A program made the translations under genes and the position numbers. From positions 1-64,000 of the forward strand of contig NZ_LRAC01000126.1 in NCBI RefSeq assembly GCF_001517085.1: a stretch of 64,000 nt of DNA, in the 5' to 3' direction. How positions within the stretch are numbered: position 1 is the first letter of the stretch; every line of letters begins with the position of its first letter. Below are positions 16,284-24,328 of the stretch, in pieces. The notes below the pieces were generated by a model, which was not told the DNA's origin, did no database searches, and was given only the letters and a program-made list of their open reading frames with translations. This DNA comes from Paenibacillus sp. DMB5 (GTDB taxonomy: Bacteria; Bacillota; Bacilli; Paenibacillales; Paenibacillaceae).

Positions 16284-17728
16284 TTACGGGCCTGTTCGTC
16301 ACCGTCCTTAATATGAGCATTGCAGCCGGCTATGTAGCAGCAGCGGTGATCTTAACGAGGTTATTTCTGCGCCGTGTCCCCAAAATATTCTCCTACCTGC
16401 TATGGTCGGCTGTGTTGGTCAGACTCGTATTCCCTGTCACCTTCACTTCAGGCTTCAGCCTGTTGCGGCTGTTCCAGCCCCGGAGCCAGGGCCAGGCGGG
16501 AACTGGAGTAATCGAATTTGTTCCTGCCGATATCGGGCTGCAGATGAAGCCGGCTGTGGATACAGGGATTGGCGGAATCAGCCGGCTGATCAACAGCACT
16601 TTCCCGGAAGCGGCGCCGATGGCAAGTGTAAATCCGCTGCAGCTTATCCTGTGGACGGGAAGTATAATCTGGCTGGCAGGTGCAGCCGTTCTTTTACTCT
16701 ACAGCGTTGTATCGTATGTGCGGATTACTGTTAAGCTGCGTACGGCTACGCTTGTTAAAGAGAATATTTTTGAGTCTGATCAGATTGCGGCACCCTTTGT
16801 ATGCGGATTTATTAAGCCGAAGATTTACATTCAGGCGGGAATGAGCAGGCAGGAGCTGCCTTATATCGTACTGCACGAACAGACACATATCCGCAGGCTG
16901 GATTATCTGATCAAACCCTTTGCCTTTCTGCTGCTGATCATTCACTGGTTCAATCCCTTGATGTGGCTGTCGTATGCGCTCATGAGCAAAGATATGGAGA
17001 TGTCCTGCGATGAAGCTGTGGTCCGGAAGCTGGGGAGCGGGATTAAAGGGAGCTATTCTACCTCATTACTAACTCTTGCAGCGGGGAGAAGTGGAATGCC
17101 TTCCGGCAGTCCGCTTGCTTTTGGAGAAGGCAATGTAAAATCCAGAATTAAAAATGTACTCGCCTACCGCGAGCCCTCACCCTGGATCACCGCGACAGCC
17201 TTTGTCTTTATAACCGTTATTCTGGCAGTCTGTATAGTGAATCCTAAGCCTGTAGCGTCACCTGAACAGCTTCCTTATAATGGATACAGTGTGGAGCAGT
17301 TGTTGAAGAACCGCACCCCCTATGTGGGAGCTGCCAGCAAGGTTGGCGGGCTGATCGGCGCATTGCCGGTACCTGAAGGTCTGGAAGGGCAGGGAATGGA
17401 GCTTCAGACGGTGGCTCCGCCGTACGGTTTGACCATCAAGTATAAACTGAATGACGCTGCCGGGGTGACCCGAAACAGGGCGATCAGCGGGGATGCTTTT
17501 TACCATAATTCGATTGTGCTCTTTAGCCTGATTGATAATGTCGATAGCATAACGTACAGCCTAGCTGATCACACAGGACAATACAATGGTGCAGCTTACA
17601 GCCTTACTTTTGTCAGAGAGCGGGTTAATGAGCTGCTTGGAAGTGATGTCCGCCAGTATGCAGGTGATGAAGCGGGGCTGCACCAGCTGATTGACCGTAT
17701 AGAGGGAATGCTGTCAGCGGATTATTAA
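16280..17728 (+). CDS. M56 family (BlaR1-like) membrane metallopeptidase with DUF4825 domain
   Basis: 482 residues. N-terminal membrane segments, then the zinc-protease motif HEQTH near residues 199-203 with downstream Glu in SKDMEMSCDEAVV, and another membrane segment near 310 (TAFVFITVILAVCIV). Instead of a penicillin-binding sensor domain, the extracellular C-terminus (YSVEQLLKNRTPYVG...PYGLTIKYKL) matches DUF4825. So the sensor probably reads something other than a beta-lactam. Translationally coupled to the BlaI gene, whose product it presumably cleaves. Confidence 0.92.
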   Translation: MITGLFVTVLNMSIAAGYVAAAVILTRLFLRRVPKIFSYLLWSAVLVRLVFPVTFTSGFSLLRLFQPRSQGQAGTGVIEFVPADIGLQMKPAVDTGIGGISRLINSTFPEAAPMASVNPLQLILWTGSIIWLAGAAVLLLYSVVSYVRITVKLRTATLVKENIFESDQIAAPFVCGFIKPKIYIQAGMSRQELPYIVLHEQTHIRRLDYLIKPFAFLLLIIHWFNPLMWLSYALMSKDMEMSCDEAVVRKLGSGIKGSYSTSLLTLAAGRSGMPSGSPLAFGEGNVKSRIKNVLAYREPSPWITATAFVFITVILAVCIVNPKPVASPEQLPYNGYSVEQLLKNRTPYVGAASKVGGLIGALPVPEGLEGQGMELQTVAPPYGLTIKYKLNDAAGVTRNRAISGDAFYHNSIVLFSLIDNVDSITYSLADHTGQYNGAAYSLTFVRERVNELLGSDVRQYAGDEAGLHQLIDRIEGMLSADY

Positions 17729-17795
17729 TGCAAATGCAGCCATAGATTTGTTGCGCTTATTCCGCAGTTCAATACGTTTACAGGAGGCTCTGACC

Positions 17796-18275
17796 ATGCA
17801 AAAGCTGTTCGAATATAACTGGCAGGTCCGCAAGGAATGGTTCGACTGGTGTGAAACGGTGAGTATGGAGGAGCTGATGAGGAAACGTACCGGCGGTATC
17901 GGTTATTTTCTGCCAACGCTTTACCATATTGTTGCTGTGGAGTACGGCTGGATTTGCGGCGGAATAGAGCAGCGTGAGATTTATATTCCTGACTTCGGGG
18001 AGGTGGCCAGCGTGCAGCTGGTAAAAGAGTTCTCGGAGCGCTGCCATGCGGAGCTTGCCCCGTTTTTCCATAATTGGAATGAAAGTCTGGAGAACCGGAT
18101 GATGATCGACATTCTGGATGACGGCAGAGAGGTGCCCCATCCATGCGGCGAAGTCATGCGGCACCTGATCTCCCACGAAATCCACCACATCGGTCAGCTC
18201 TCAATCTGGGCGCGGGAGATCGGAAAAGAGCCGGTCAGTGCCAATTTTGTCGGCAGGGGCCTGTATAATAGTTAG
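17796..18275 (+). CDS. DinB family protein
   Basis: 159 residues from ATG 17796 (caggaggctc upstream). A four-helix DinB/YfiT-type protein with the metal-binding histidines in LYHIVAVE near residue 47 and HEIHHIGQL near 128-134. DinB-fold proteins include bacillithiol- or mycothiol-dependent transferases; the substrate is unknown. It is followed by a strong hairpin. Confidence 0.9.
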   Translation: MQKLFEYNWQVRKEWFDWCETVSMEELMRKRTGGIGYFLPTLYHIVAVEYGWICGGIEQREIYIPDFGEVASVQLVKEFSERCHAELAPFFHNWNESLENRMMIDILDDGREVPHPCGEVMRHLISHEIHHIGQLSIWAREIGKEPVSANFVGRGLYNS

Positions 18276-18301
18276 CCTGTTCAACGGCGTGATATGTCTG
18301 T

Positions 18302-18350
18302 AAAAAGCATCGGAAAAGCGGGAAAGAGCCGCGGGTTTCCGGTGCTTTTT
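18302..18350 (+). terminator. Rho-independent terminator
   Basis: aaaaagcatcggaaa / tttccggtgcttttt stem, 27 bases after the DinB stop codon. Confidence 0.8.
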
Positions 18351-18396
18351 GGGTTGTTGGCAGGTTATAGAAGTGTGTACATATTCGCTTGTGCCG

Positions 18397-18549
18397 TTAC
18401 TCTTCATCCTCATTACTAGGTCTGACCCCGCCGCCAAAAAGCCAGCCTTTTGCTTCTATGAGGTCAATAAACGTTTCATAAAACACATCTGGGTCGATAT
18501 CACCATCTTTTGCGAAAATAAAACCCTCTATGCGTATACCTTTACTCAT
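18397..18549 (-). CDS. small protein of 50 residues, unknown function
   Basis: A short frame on the minus strand from ATG (18549-18547) to TAA (18399-18397) with ribosome binding site aaaggag eight bases upstream. The product begins MSKGIRIEGFIFAKDGDIDP and ends GWLFGGGVRPSNEDEE. It is acidic, has a GGG turn near residue 40 and no Cys. The near-ideal initiation signal and protein-like composition support it as a real gene in an otherwise empty 500-base interval. No family assigned. Confidence 0.6.
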   Translation of the reverse strand: MSKGIRIEGFIFAKDGDIDPDVFYETFIDLIEAKGWLFGGGVRPSNEDEE

Positions 18550-18792
18550 TTGGTGTACTCCTTTTCATCAAATATGTTTTGGAATTGTGCTAACTGATAG
18601 CAACTCATGAATGTCATGCTGACGTGCCTTCTTCACTAGTAAAGTTCAACTAAAAGAACAAGTATAGTATATTGAGTGCGGCGGTGATGTGATGTTGAGC
18701 AGGGTAAGCACAGGACTATTTTTCAGAGAAGGAATGCGCAGTGGTAGAGGCGAAATAAGTAATACAAAAAATGGATGTATGGGGGATTTGCA

Positions 18793-19320
18793 GTGACTCA
18801 ATTCTTTCTTATTCGGCATGGCGAACCTCAGTGGGATATCAACGAACAATATAATCTAAAAGGGCATGGCCGGGACCTTGTTCCTCTTACGGACACAGGA
18901 GTGGACCAGGTATATGCGGCAGCAAAGGATCATCGTTTACAACAAGCCGAAATTATACTCTCTTCTCCTTATCCAAGAGCGTTACAGACAGCTGCTATAC
19001 TGTCTAAAGAACTTGGTTTAGACATAAGGATAGAATTCGATTTAAGAGAATGGCAGCCAGACCTAACCTTTGAATATGATTCATTAGAGAGGCTTAAAGA
19101 ACTCGGGGACGATTATGATGCGAATCATGGAGTGTATCCTCCCGGGGAGCCCAGGCTTTGGGAATCTAAAGAGCTGCTAAAGAAGCGGATGGATCAGGTA
19201 ATAGACAAGTATTCCGGATTTCAAAAGGTCATCATCGCCGGACACGGCATGGCTTTTCGTACCTTGGTAGGAGAGGTCGGCGAGATCCCGCATGCTTCAA
19301 TTATTGAGTATTCAAAATAA
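18793..19320 (+). CDS. histidine phosphatase family protein (phosphoglycerate mutase-like)
   Basis: 175 residues. The catalytic histidine is in LIRHGEPQW near residues 6-14; later elements are SSPYPRALQTAAIL near 56-69 and IAGHGMAFRTL near 151-161. GTG 18793 is chosen as start because gggggattt lies just upstream. Members of this superfamily dephosphorylate metabolites or proteins; the substrate is not predictable. A 7-base tandem repeat begins at its stop codon. Confidence 0.9.
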   Translation: MTQFFLIRHGEPQWDINEQYNLKGHGRDLVPLTDTGVDQVYAAAKDHRLQQAEIILSSPYPRALQTAAILSKELGLDIRIEFDLREWQPDLTFEYDSLERLKELGDDYDANHGVYPPGEPRLWESKELLKKRMDQVIDKYSGFQKVIIAGHGMAFRTLVGEVGEIPHASIIEYSK

Positions 19321-19367
19321 AGATTAAAGATTAAAGATTAAAGATTAAAGATTAAAGATTAAAGATT
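19319..19367. repeat. seven-copy heptanucleotide tandem repeat (aaagatt)
   Basis: Seven perfect copies of aaagatt begin within the stop codon of the histidine phosphatase gene and end 42 bases before the next start. A perfect short repeat of this size is prone to slippage and could vary the spacing upstream of the gene at 19410. Confidence 0.9.
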
Positions 19368-19409
19368 AAGAATATCCAAGATTAAAACCTAATTTTCGGG
19401 AGCATTCAA

Positions 19410-19790
19410 ATGGAACGAAGATACCAAGAAATACGAGAATACACTGAGCATGAAATTAAAGAAATTCTAGATCAACAAGTCATTGAGGAGTTGATTCTTT
19501 TACCAATATCAGTGGGCCTGTATTACCATAGTTGGAAAATAGCTCAGAATTTGTGTTTGGAATTAGCCCAGCATAAAGATGCTCATGTTAGAGCAAATGC
19601 TGTATTCGGATTAGCTCATATTGCAAGGACAAAGGGGAAGCTTGATAAAAGAATAATAAAGCCAATTATTTTAAAGGAATTAAGACAGAATGAAGAATAC
19701 AGAGGAACGATTATAGATGCAATAAGTGATATAAATCAATTTTTAGGCTGGAAATTAGCCAAGAGGTACTTCAATAATGAAAACCAGTGA
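19410..19790 (+). CDS. HEAT-repeat-like protein
   Basis: 126 residues, all helical. The segment WKIAQNLCLELAQHKDAHVRANAVFGLAHIARTKGKLDK is a clear HEAT-type repeat pair. Small HEAT proteins of this kind are often found among immunity or accessory genes. A+T-rich relative to the core genes. It overlaps the DUF4304 gene by 14 bases, so the two are an operon. Confidence 0.75.
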   Translation: MERRYQEIREYTEHEIKEILDQQVIEELILLPISVGLYYHSWKIAQNLCLELAQHKDAHVRANAVFGLAHIARTKGKLDKRIIKPIILKELRQNEEYRGTIIDAISDINQFLGWKLAKRYFNNENQ

Positions 19791-20436
19791 TTTCAGAAAG
19801 CTAATCAAGAAATATCTGGCCCCGGCTTTACATGAGCTTGGTTTTTCCGGAACAGATCATCATTTTGTGAGAGTTGATCAAAACCACGTAATTTATACTA
19901 TTGTGATCCAGGCTGATAAGTACGGCGGTTCTTGCGTTGTGGAACTGGGAGTCCACTTTGATTTCCTCCCGAATTCGAGTGGACAATTTATTCCAGCTAG
20001 TAAACTAACCGTTTATGACTGTGAATTTAGAACCCGCATTATTCATGAGTTAGGATGGTTTCAATCAAAAATTCTTAATAAGAAAGCAAATGAAGTTTGG
20101 TTTCGGTATGGTGATACAGAGGATGAATCAAAGGCTGTATTGGATAAAATGAAAGGCATGATTGTTAGCCAAGGCACAATGTACTTCTCACAATTCAGAG
20201 ACTTCCCTAACCCGATAAACTCTATAACAACGAAGGAATTATCTCACCGAACAAAGAGATTGGACCGTTATGGAGCACCATTGAATGTACGATTAGCCTT
20301 ATTGATTGCACGCACACATGCTTTTCTCGGAAACACGGAAGAGGCTGCTAATTTCGCACGTTGGGGACTTAGTAACATTGGTAAATCAACGGGGCTAAAT
20401 CAGGAATTCACAGAGATAATCGATCGTGCTGATTGA
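19777..20436 (+). CDS. DUF4304 domain-containing protein
   Basis: 219 residues. FRKLIKKYLAPALHELGFSGTDHHFVRVDQNHVIYTIVIQ at the N-terminus, followed by a beta-rich stretch with ELGVHFDFLP, fits DUF4304, an uncharacterised family frequent in accessory and toxin-immunity neighbourhoods. The C-terminus is helical (LLIARTHAFLGNTEEAANFARWGL). Starts inside the upstream HEAT gene. Confidence 0.8.
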   Translation: MKTSDFRKLIKKYLAPALHELGFSGTDHHFVRVDQNHVIYTIVIQADKYGGSCVVELGVHFDFLPNSSGQFIPASKLTVYDCEFRTRIIHELGWFQSKILNKKANEVWFRYGDTEDESKAVLDKMKGMIVSQGTMYFSQFRDFPNPINSITTKELSHRTKRLDRYGAPLNVRLALLIARTHAFLGNTEEAANFARWGLSNIGKSTGLNQEFTEIIDRAD

Positions 20437-20566
20437 AAGGGTATGGTTAAATGAACCTACCTGTAAGTTAAATATTTTCATTAGGAAATTTAAATTTTTA
20501 TGGCCGCCACAACAACCAACTATGGAATATGACTCGAAGATTTTTCAACTGATTGAGGAGAGAGGG

Positions 20567-20698
20567 GTGAAATTGGAAATTCTCCTTATTATTATTGTTG
20601 TCATAGGTTTATCGGGCTTGCTTGGGAATCAGGCGAAAATGTTAAGAAAAATGGAAGCCATCGAAGAAACGCTTCGCGAGATAAAGGACAAAAATTAG
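20567..20698 (+). CDS. small single-pass membrane protein
   Basis: 43 residues from GTG 20567, which has gaggagagagg immediately upstream. The frame extends further 5' but without any initiation signal. One hydrophobic segment (ILLIIIVVIGLSGLLG) is followed by a charged helix (MLRKMEAIEETLREIKDK) that could form a coiled coil. Unknown function; a tiny membrane protein within the A+T-rich accessory patch. Confidence 0.55.
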   Translation: MKLEILLIIIVVIGLSGLLGNQAKMLRKMEAIEETLREIKDKN

Positions 20699-20714
20699 AA
20701 AAGGAGCATACGTT

Positions 20715-21491
20715 ATGGCGCACTTCAGGTGTAACTGTGGTGAAGTTCTTGGAAATGGTTTAGTACCCAATGATGTTCAAATCCATGTATTTAAGAATCA
20801 GACTTGGATTAATGCTGTGAACAATCATACGGAAGTGTATTTAATAGATAAGGACTATGATATCTGGAAATGTCCTGTATGCGAAAGAGTATATTCTTTT
20901 AAAAACAAAGTAGATAAGATGTTTGCTCTGGAAGATGTAGAGATTGATCATTTTACCAGTTGTTTATGTGGAGAACATACTAATTTTGCACAGTACGTTG
21001 CGTATACTGATATAGAAATGGATAGATATACGTCGGATGCCGAAACTGCAAATGAATTACCCGATGCGCCCAGAGAGTTATGGAGCTGCAACAATTGTAA
21101 CAGGTTCTTTCTGAAAGAAATCAAATCTACGTCAATTCAGGTTTATCATGAAATTGATTACTATAAAGATTATGAAACTATGCCGGTGGATACAGGTCCG
21201 CAATGTATATTTTTAATTCCTGATGGATTTGCCGGCCCGGTTGAAATTATTTTTGGACAGGATTCTTATCCCTATATTGAATTGATTAATAATCAGTATG
21301 TATTTGAAATTCCCGTTACAGGAGTTTTGAAAGTCTCTAATAAAGAATCAGAATCCGGTTATGCAGAGGACGAATATTACTTTATAGATTGTAGTGGAAA
21401 TAGAATCATACGGGCAGAAGTAAGTAATCACATTATAACAGAATTTGGTAATGGGACCGTCAAGGAAAAGTTTACAGTGAAGGGGAGGTAG
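20715..21491 (+). CDS. zinc-ribbon protein with DUF6843-like C-terminus
   Basis: 258 residues. Four Cys pairs in the N-terminal half (CNCG near 6-9, CPVC near 55-58, CLCG near 83-86, CNNC near 118-121) suggest two zinc ribbons. The C-terminal half from about residue 160 (IFLIPDGFAGPVEIIFGQ...) resembles DUF6843. No catalytic motif. Ribosome binding site aaaaggagc. Closely followed by the EF-Tu-domain-like gene, with which it is likely co-transcribed. Family identification of the C-terminus is from memory. Confidence 0.7.
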   Translation: MAHFRCNCGEVLGNGLVPNDVQIHVFKNQTWINAVNNHTEVYLIDKDYDIWKCPVCERVYSFKNKVDKMFALEDVEIDHFTSCLCGEHTNFAQYVAYTDIEMDRYTSDAETANELPDAPRELWSCNNCNRFFLKEIKSTSIQVYHEIDYYKDYETMPVDTGPQCIFLIPDGFAGPVEIIFGQDSYPYIELINNQYVFEIPVTGVLKVSNKESESGYAEDEYYFIDCSGNRIIRAEVSNHIITEFGNGTVKEKFTVKGR

Positions 21492-21495
21492 ACGG

Positions 21496-21828
21496 GTGGT
21501 TTTCTACTTACCACATATTGCTGCAAAAATAACCTTGTTGAAAAGTGACGGGAAAGGCAGTGGCCGGGATAGGCCGGCACGCTCAGGCTACCGTCCGGCA
21601 CACTTGATGAAAGATGATTATTTAACAACTGGTATACATAAATATTATGGTGATGTTCTGGTGCAGCCAGGGGATAGTGTAATGGGGACTATTACGTTCA
21701 TAACTCCGGAATATTACCCTCAAACGTTATGGATAGGCCGAATATTAACCATTCAGGAGGGAAGCAGGATAGTCGGATATGCCGAGGTAACACAAATATA
21801 TAATAAAGTTTTGGTGAAAATGGATTGA
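21496..21828 (+). CDS. stand-alone EF-Tu domain III-like protein
   Basis: 110 residues from GTG 21496, with ggggaggtag upstream. The sequence follows the C-terminal beta-barrel of elongation factor Tu: AKITLLKSDGKGSGRDRPARSGYRP, then YLTTG, VQPGDSVMGTITFITP and LTIQEGSRIVGYAEVT. There is no GTPase domain. EF-Tu domain III is a binding surface for tRNA, kirromycin and several contact-dependent toxins, so a free domain could be a decoy or immunity factor; that is inference. Follows the zinc-ribbon gene by four bases. Confidence 0.75.
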   Translation: MVFYLPHIAAKITLLKSDGKGSGRDRPARSGYRPAHLMKDDYLTTGIHKYYGDVLVQPGDSVMGTITFITPEYYPQTLWIGRILTIQEGSRIVGYAEVTQIYNKVLVKMD

Positions 21829-21876
21829 ACTATTCGTTTGTACTAACAAACCCATCCAGAGAGTGAGGCAACAACA

Positions 21877-22260
21877 ATGACCCTGTCCCTAGCAGCAACT
21901 GTCTTTTCAGTCCTGATCTGCATAGTCATTCTGTTTCAGGCAGCACTAGCTGCAGGTATGCCCTGGGGAGAGTATGCGATGGGCGGGAAATTTTCCGGCA
22001 GGCTTCCGGCTCCTATGCGTGCGGCATGCCTGGTGCAGATCGTCATTCTGGCTCTGCTCGCGCTAATTGTTTTGAGTAAAGCAGAGATGCTTTTGCCCGG
22101 CTGGCGGGAGTTTGCGGATGTGGCGGTCTGGTTCGTGGTTGCTTTTTCCGTGATTGCGTCTGTTCTAAATCTTATTACCAAAAGCGTCCGGGAACGTAGA
22201 ATCTGGGCACCTGTTTCGATATTAATGCTGCTTAGCAGTCTTATAGTTGCGCTTGGATGA
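21877..22260 (+). CDS. four-segment membrane protein, unknown
   Basis: 127 residues with about four hydrophobic helices (AATVFSVLICIVILFQAALAA; CLVQIVILALLALIVL; VAVWFVVAFSVIASVLNLI; APVSILMLLSSLIVAL) and a loop GMPWGEYAMGGKFSGRLP. This layout occurs in small uncharacterised bacterial membrane proteins. Ribosome binding site gagtgagg. Confidence 0.75.
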   Translation: MTLSLAATVFSVLICIVILFQAALAAGMPWGEYAMGGKFSGRLPAPMRAACLVQIVILALLALIVLSKAEMLLPGWREFADVAVWFVVAFSVIASVLNLITKSVRERRIWAPVSILMLLSSLIVALG

Positions 22261-22445
22261 CAGGGGGATAGTAAATGAATGTAACAGGCGAAGCAGGAAA
22301 AGGTGGTCAATGTTCAGACTTACGAAGAATACGTAAATAGCGACTGTCAATTCGTACTGATTATAGTCTCGGCCTGGTAGAGTGCTGCCTGAGAAATATT
22401 AGGTACAGAGAATCATAAATCACAGAAAAGGAAACCGTTTGCAGT

Positions 22446-22464
22446 TATAATGTAAGCGTTATCT
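22446..22464 (+). promoter_or_regulatory. cre (CcpA) site overlapping a -10 box
   Basis: tgtaagcgttatct (22451-22464) matches the Bacillus cre consensus TGWAARCGYTWNCW at every position. It abuts tataat (22446-22451), a likely -10. Placed 41 bases before the TTG start of the next gene, it predicts repression by CcpA with a good carbon source. Confidence 0.6.
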
Positions 22465-22505
22465 AAATGCTGCTGTACATTAATACGCAAATGGAGGAAT
22501 AGGAC

Positions 22506-22865
22506 TTGAGCTTAAGTAAAGCTTCCTTTAACCTGCTTGTGTTTATGGGATTGAGCATTCAGTACGCTTTAATGCATCTTTTTTCGGCCGGAGAGATTAT
22601 CGTCATTTCAACTGCTGAGCTTGTCATTTATATGCTGTTCACTTTTGCGGGGCTGGGCTCCTTCTTTAAGCGCAGAAGACGAGCCTTGGCAGAGCAGGGA
22701 TGCGGTTCGGCAGGGCTTTTTTTCACCGTTCTGTGGACTGTTTCCTTGTGCTCCCAATTCCGCAAAGAAAGCTATCCGGAGGCGTTAACGCTGATCAACT
22801 CGTTCGGTGTATCCGCGGCCGGTCTGGTGCTGCTGACTGAAATTATTGTGCTGTTCAAGGTTTAG
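22506..22865 (+). CDS. membrane protein, unknown
   Basis: 119 residues. TTG start at 22506 with atggaggaat as ribosome binding site. Hydrophobic segments near residues 8-28, 32-52, 66-80 and 96-117, separated by a basic loop KRRRRALAEQG. No family recognised. A near-perfect cre site lies in its promoter. Confidence 0.7.
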   Translation: MSLSKASFNLLVFMGLSIQYALMHLFSAGEIIVISTAELVIYMLFTFAGLGSFFKRRRRALAEQGCGSAGLFFTVLWTVSLCSQFRKESYPEALTLINSFGVSAAGLVLLTEIIVLFKV

Positions 22866-22998
22866 GATCTACATAATGTCGTTGTGAGATGGTGAAAGAA
22901 GTAAAGGATTAGGCTTCTGTCGTTGGCTGACGGAGGTCTTTTTTGTATGCTTAAAGGGCAACTTCCTAGAAGTAATTAGTTTACATCGGTGTTTTCAA

Positions 22999-23358
22999 CT
23001 AGTGATTAGTGCCTAGATTGATTAGCATGTTTTGCTTAAGATGATTATACTGATTTCCATTAGTGTCTTCATATGCTTCCTCTCTATCCGAAGGCAGATC
23101 CGTGTATATAATATCCTCCGTAAATTGAGAAGCTGTAAAATCATAACGGTTTCCATTTATTACATTATAAAAATGCCACCCATCAGGCAATTTAGTTTTA
23201 CAAATTTCCCCGCCTAATAAATCATTCACTACTAGGGTGGTTACACCACATTGTCCCTTTGCAGGATTGTTCTCGCTCCATTTTGAACTTGAGTCTATAG
23301 ACCAAGATTTAGATAAAGCATCCATTATTTCGTTCACTTTAAATTTCTTATTCTTCAT
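22999..23358 (-). CDS. YunG family protein
   Basis: 119 residues from ATG at 23358, with agtgaaggg upstream; the frame extends 12 codons further without a site. Features are WSIDSSSKWSENNPAKGQCGVTTLVVNDLLGGEI and GWHFYNVINGNRYDFTASQF, the Cys-and-aromatic pattern of B. subtilis YunG and relatives, which look like papain-fold-related small proteins. Function unknown. Confidence 0.8.
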   Translation of the reverse strand: MKNKKFKVNEIMDALSKSWSIDSSSKWSENNPAKGQCGVTTLVVNDLLGGEICKTKLPDGWHFYNVINGNRYDFTASQFTEDIIYTDLPSDREEAYEDTNGNQYNHLKQNMLINLGTNH

Positions 23359-23557
23359 ATAACCCTTCACTTTCAATTTTGTAATTTTAATCACTGTCAG
23401 GACACTGTAATAGAGGAGAGATGAGCCTCTTTTCTATCACCTATAAATCATACTTGACTAGTGTGAATAATAGGTTTATAGTATGAAAAAAAGCTTGAAA
23501 GAAGAAAAAAGTTTCCAAACTAGCAGGCAGTTACTCCGTTAAAGCGCTAAAATAATA

Positions 23558-23577
23558 ATTGTATACAATTATACAAT
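23558..23577. promoter_or_regulatory. GntR operator candidate
   Basis: attgtata-caat-tatacaat is a perfect 8-base inverted repeat, typical of FCD-type GntR operators, 49 bases upstream of the GntR gene. It suggests autoregulation of the operon 23627-30661. A degenerate cre-like sequence lies just upstream at 23538-23551. Confidence 0.65.
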
Positions 23578-23626
23578 TATATTTAATGATATCAAGTAAA
23601 TTCTCATACAGGGGAGCATCAGAGGT

Positions 23627-24289
23627 ATGGAACTACGATCACGAAGGCTGTCAAAGGATAATACCTACTATGCCTTGAAGCAAAAAATTATAAACAACGA
23701 CCTGGAGCCGGGTCAGGCGGTCAATGAAGAAAGCCTGGCGGCTATGCTGGGAGTCAGCCGGACTCCGCTCAGAGAAGCGATTCAGAGACTGGAGAATGAG
23801 GATTTTCTAGTCCGTCAGCCCAATGGAAGGTTGAAGGTGGCTCCGTTATCGCTTAAAGAGGTTGAGGAGATTTTTCAGATTCGCAGCATGCTCGAAGGGC
23901 ATATTGCCAGAAGTGCAGCGAGAAATGCTACGGATAAAGATATTCAGAAGCTGACGGTGATGATGACGCATATCAAGCAATCCTTTCAGCTCGGCGAGAA
24001 ACAGGACTTCGTCTCCTACGGCTTTGAATTCCATGATTATCTGTCGGAAATAAGCGGGCTTATTACCTTTGAGAAGGTGCTGAACCAGCTTAGAGACCGC
24101 TCGCTCCGTTATTGCCGTTATGTTTCTTTGCACGGGGACTGGAATACACAAGCGGATGAAGAGCATAACTACATTCTGCAGATGATCGCGGACAGAAATG
24201 AAGACGGCGCAGAGCAAGCGATGCGGGAGCACATTTTAAACAGTCTGGCTACGGCACTTGAGCGGATGAGAGGGATTGCGGAGGTCTAA
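23627..24289 (+). CDS. GntR family regulator with FCD domain
   Basis: 220 residues. Winged helix at residues 12-72 (YYALKQKIINNDLEPGQAV; MLGVSRTPLREAIQRLENEDFL), then the all-helical FCD ligand domain with metal-binding-type histidines (HMLEGHIARSA-like region, FHDYLSEISG, EHNYILQMI, MREHILNSL). It heads the M20-MetNIQ-URO-D-ProC operon and has a palindrome upstream, so it most likely controls it in response to the transported compound or a product. Confidence 0.93.
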   Translation: MELRSRRLSKDNTYYALKQKIINNDLEPGQAVNEESLAAMLGVSRTPLREAIQRLENEDFLVRQPNGRLKVAPLSLKEVEEIFQIRSMLEGHIARSAARNATDKDIQKLTVMMTHIKQSFQLGEKQDFVSYGFEFHDYLSEISGLITFEKVLNQLRDRSLRYCRYVSLHGDWNTQADEEHNYILQMIADRNEDGAEQAMREHILNSLATALERMRGIAEV

Positions 24290-24328
24290 GCCTAAGCTTC
24301 TGTCAACGGAAAGGAGAGTTATGAACCT

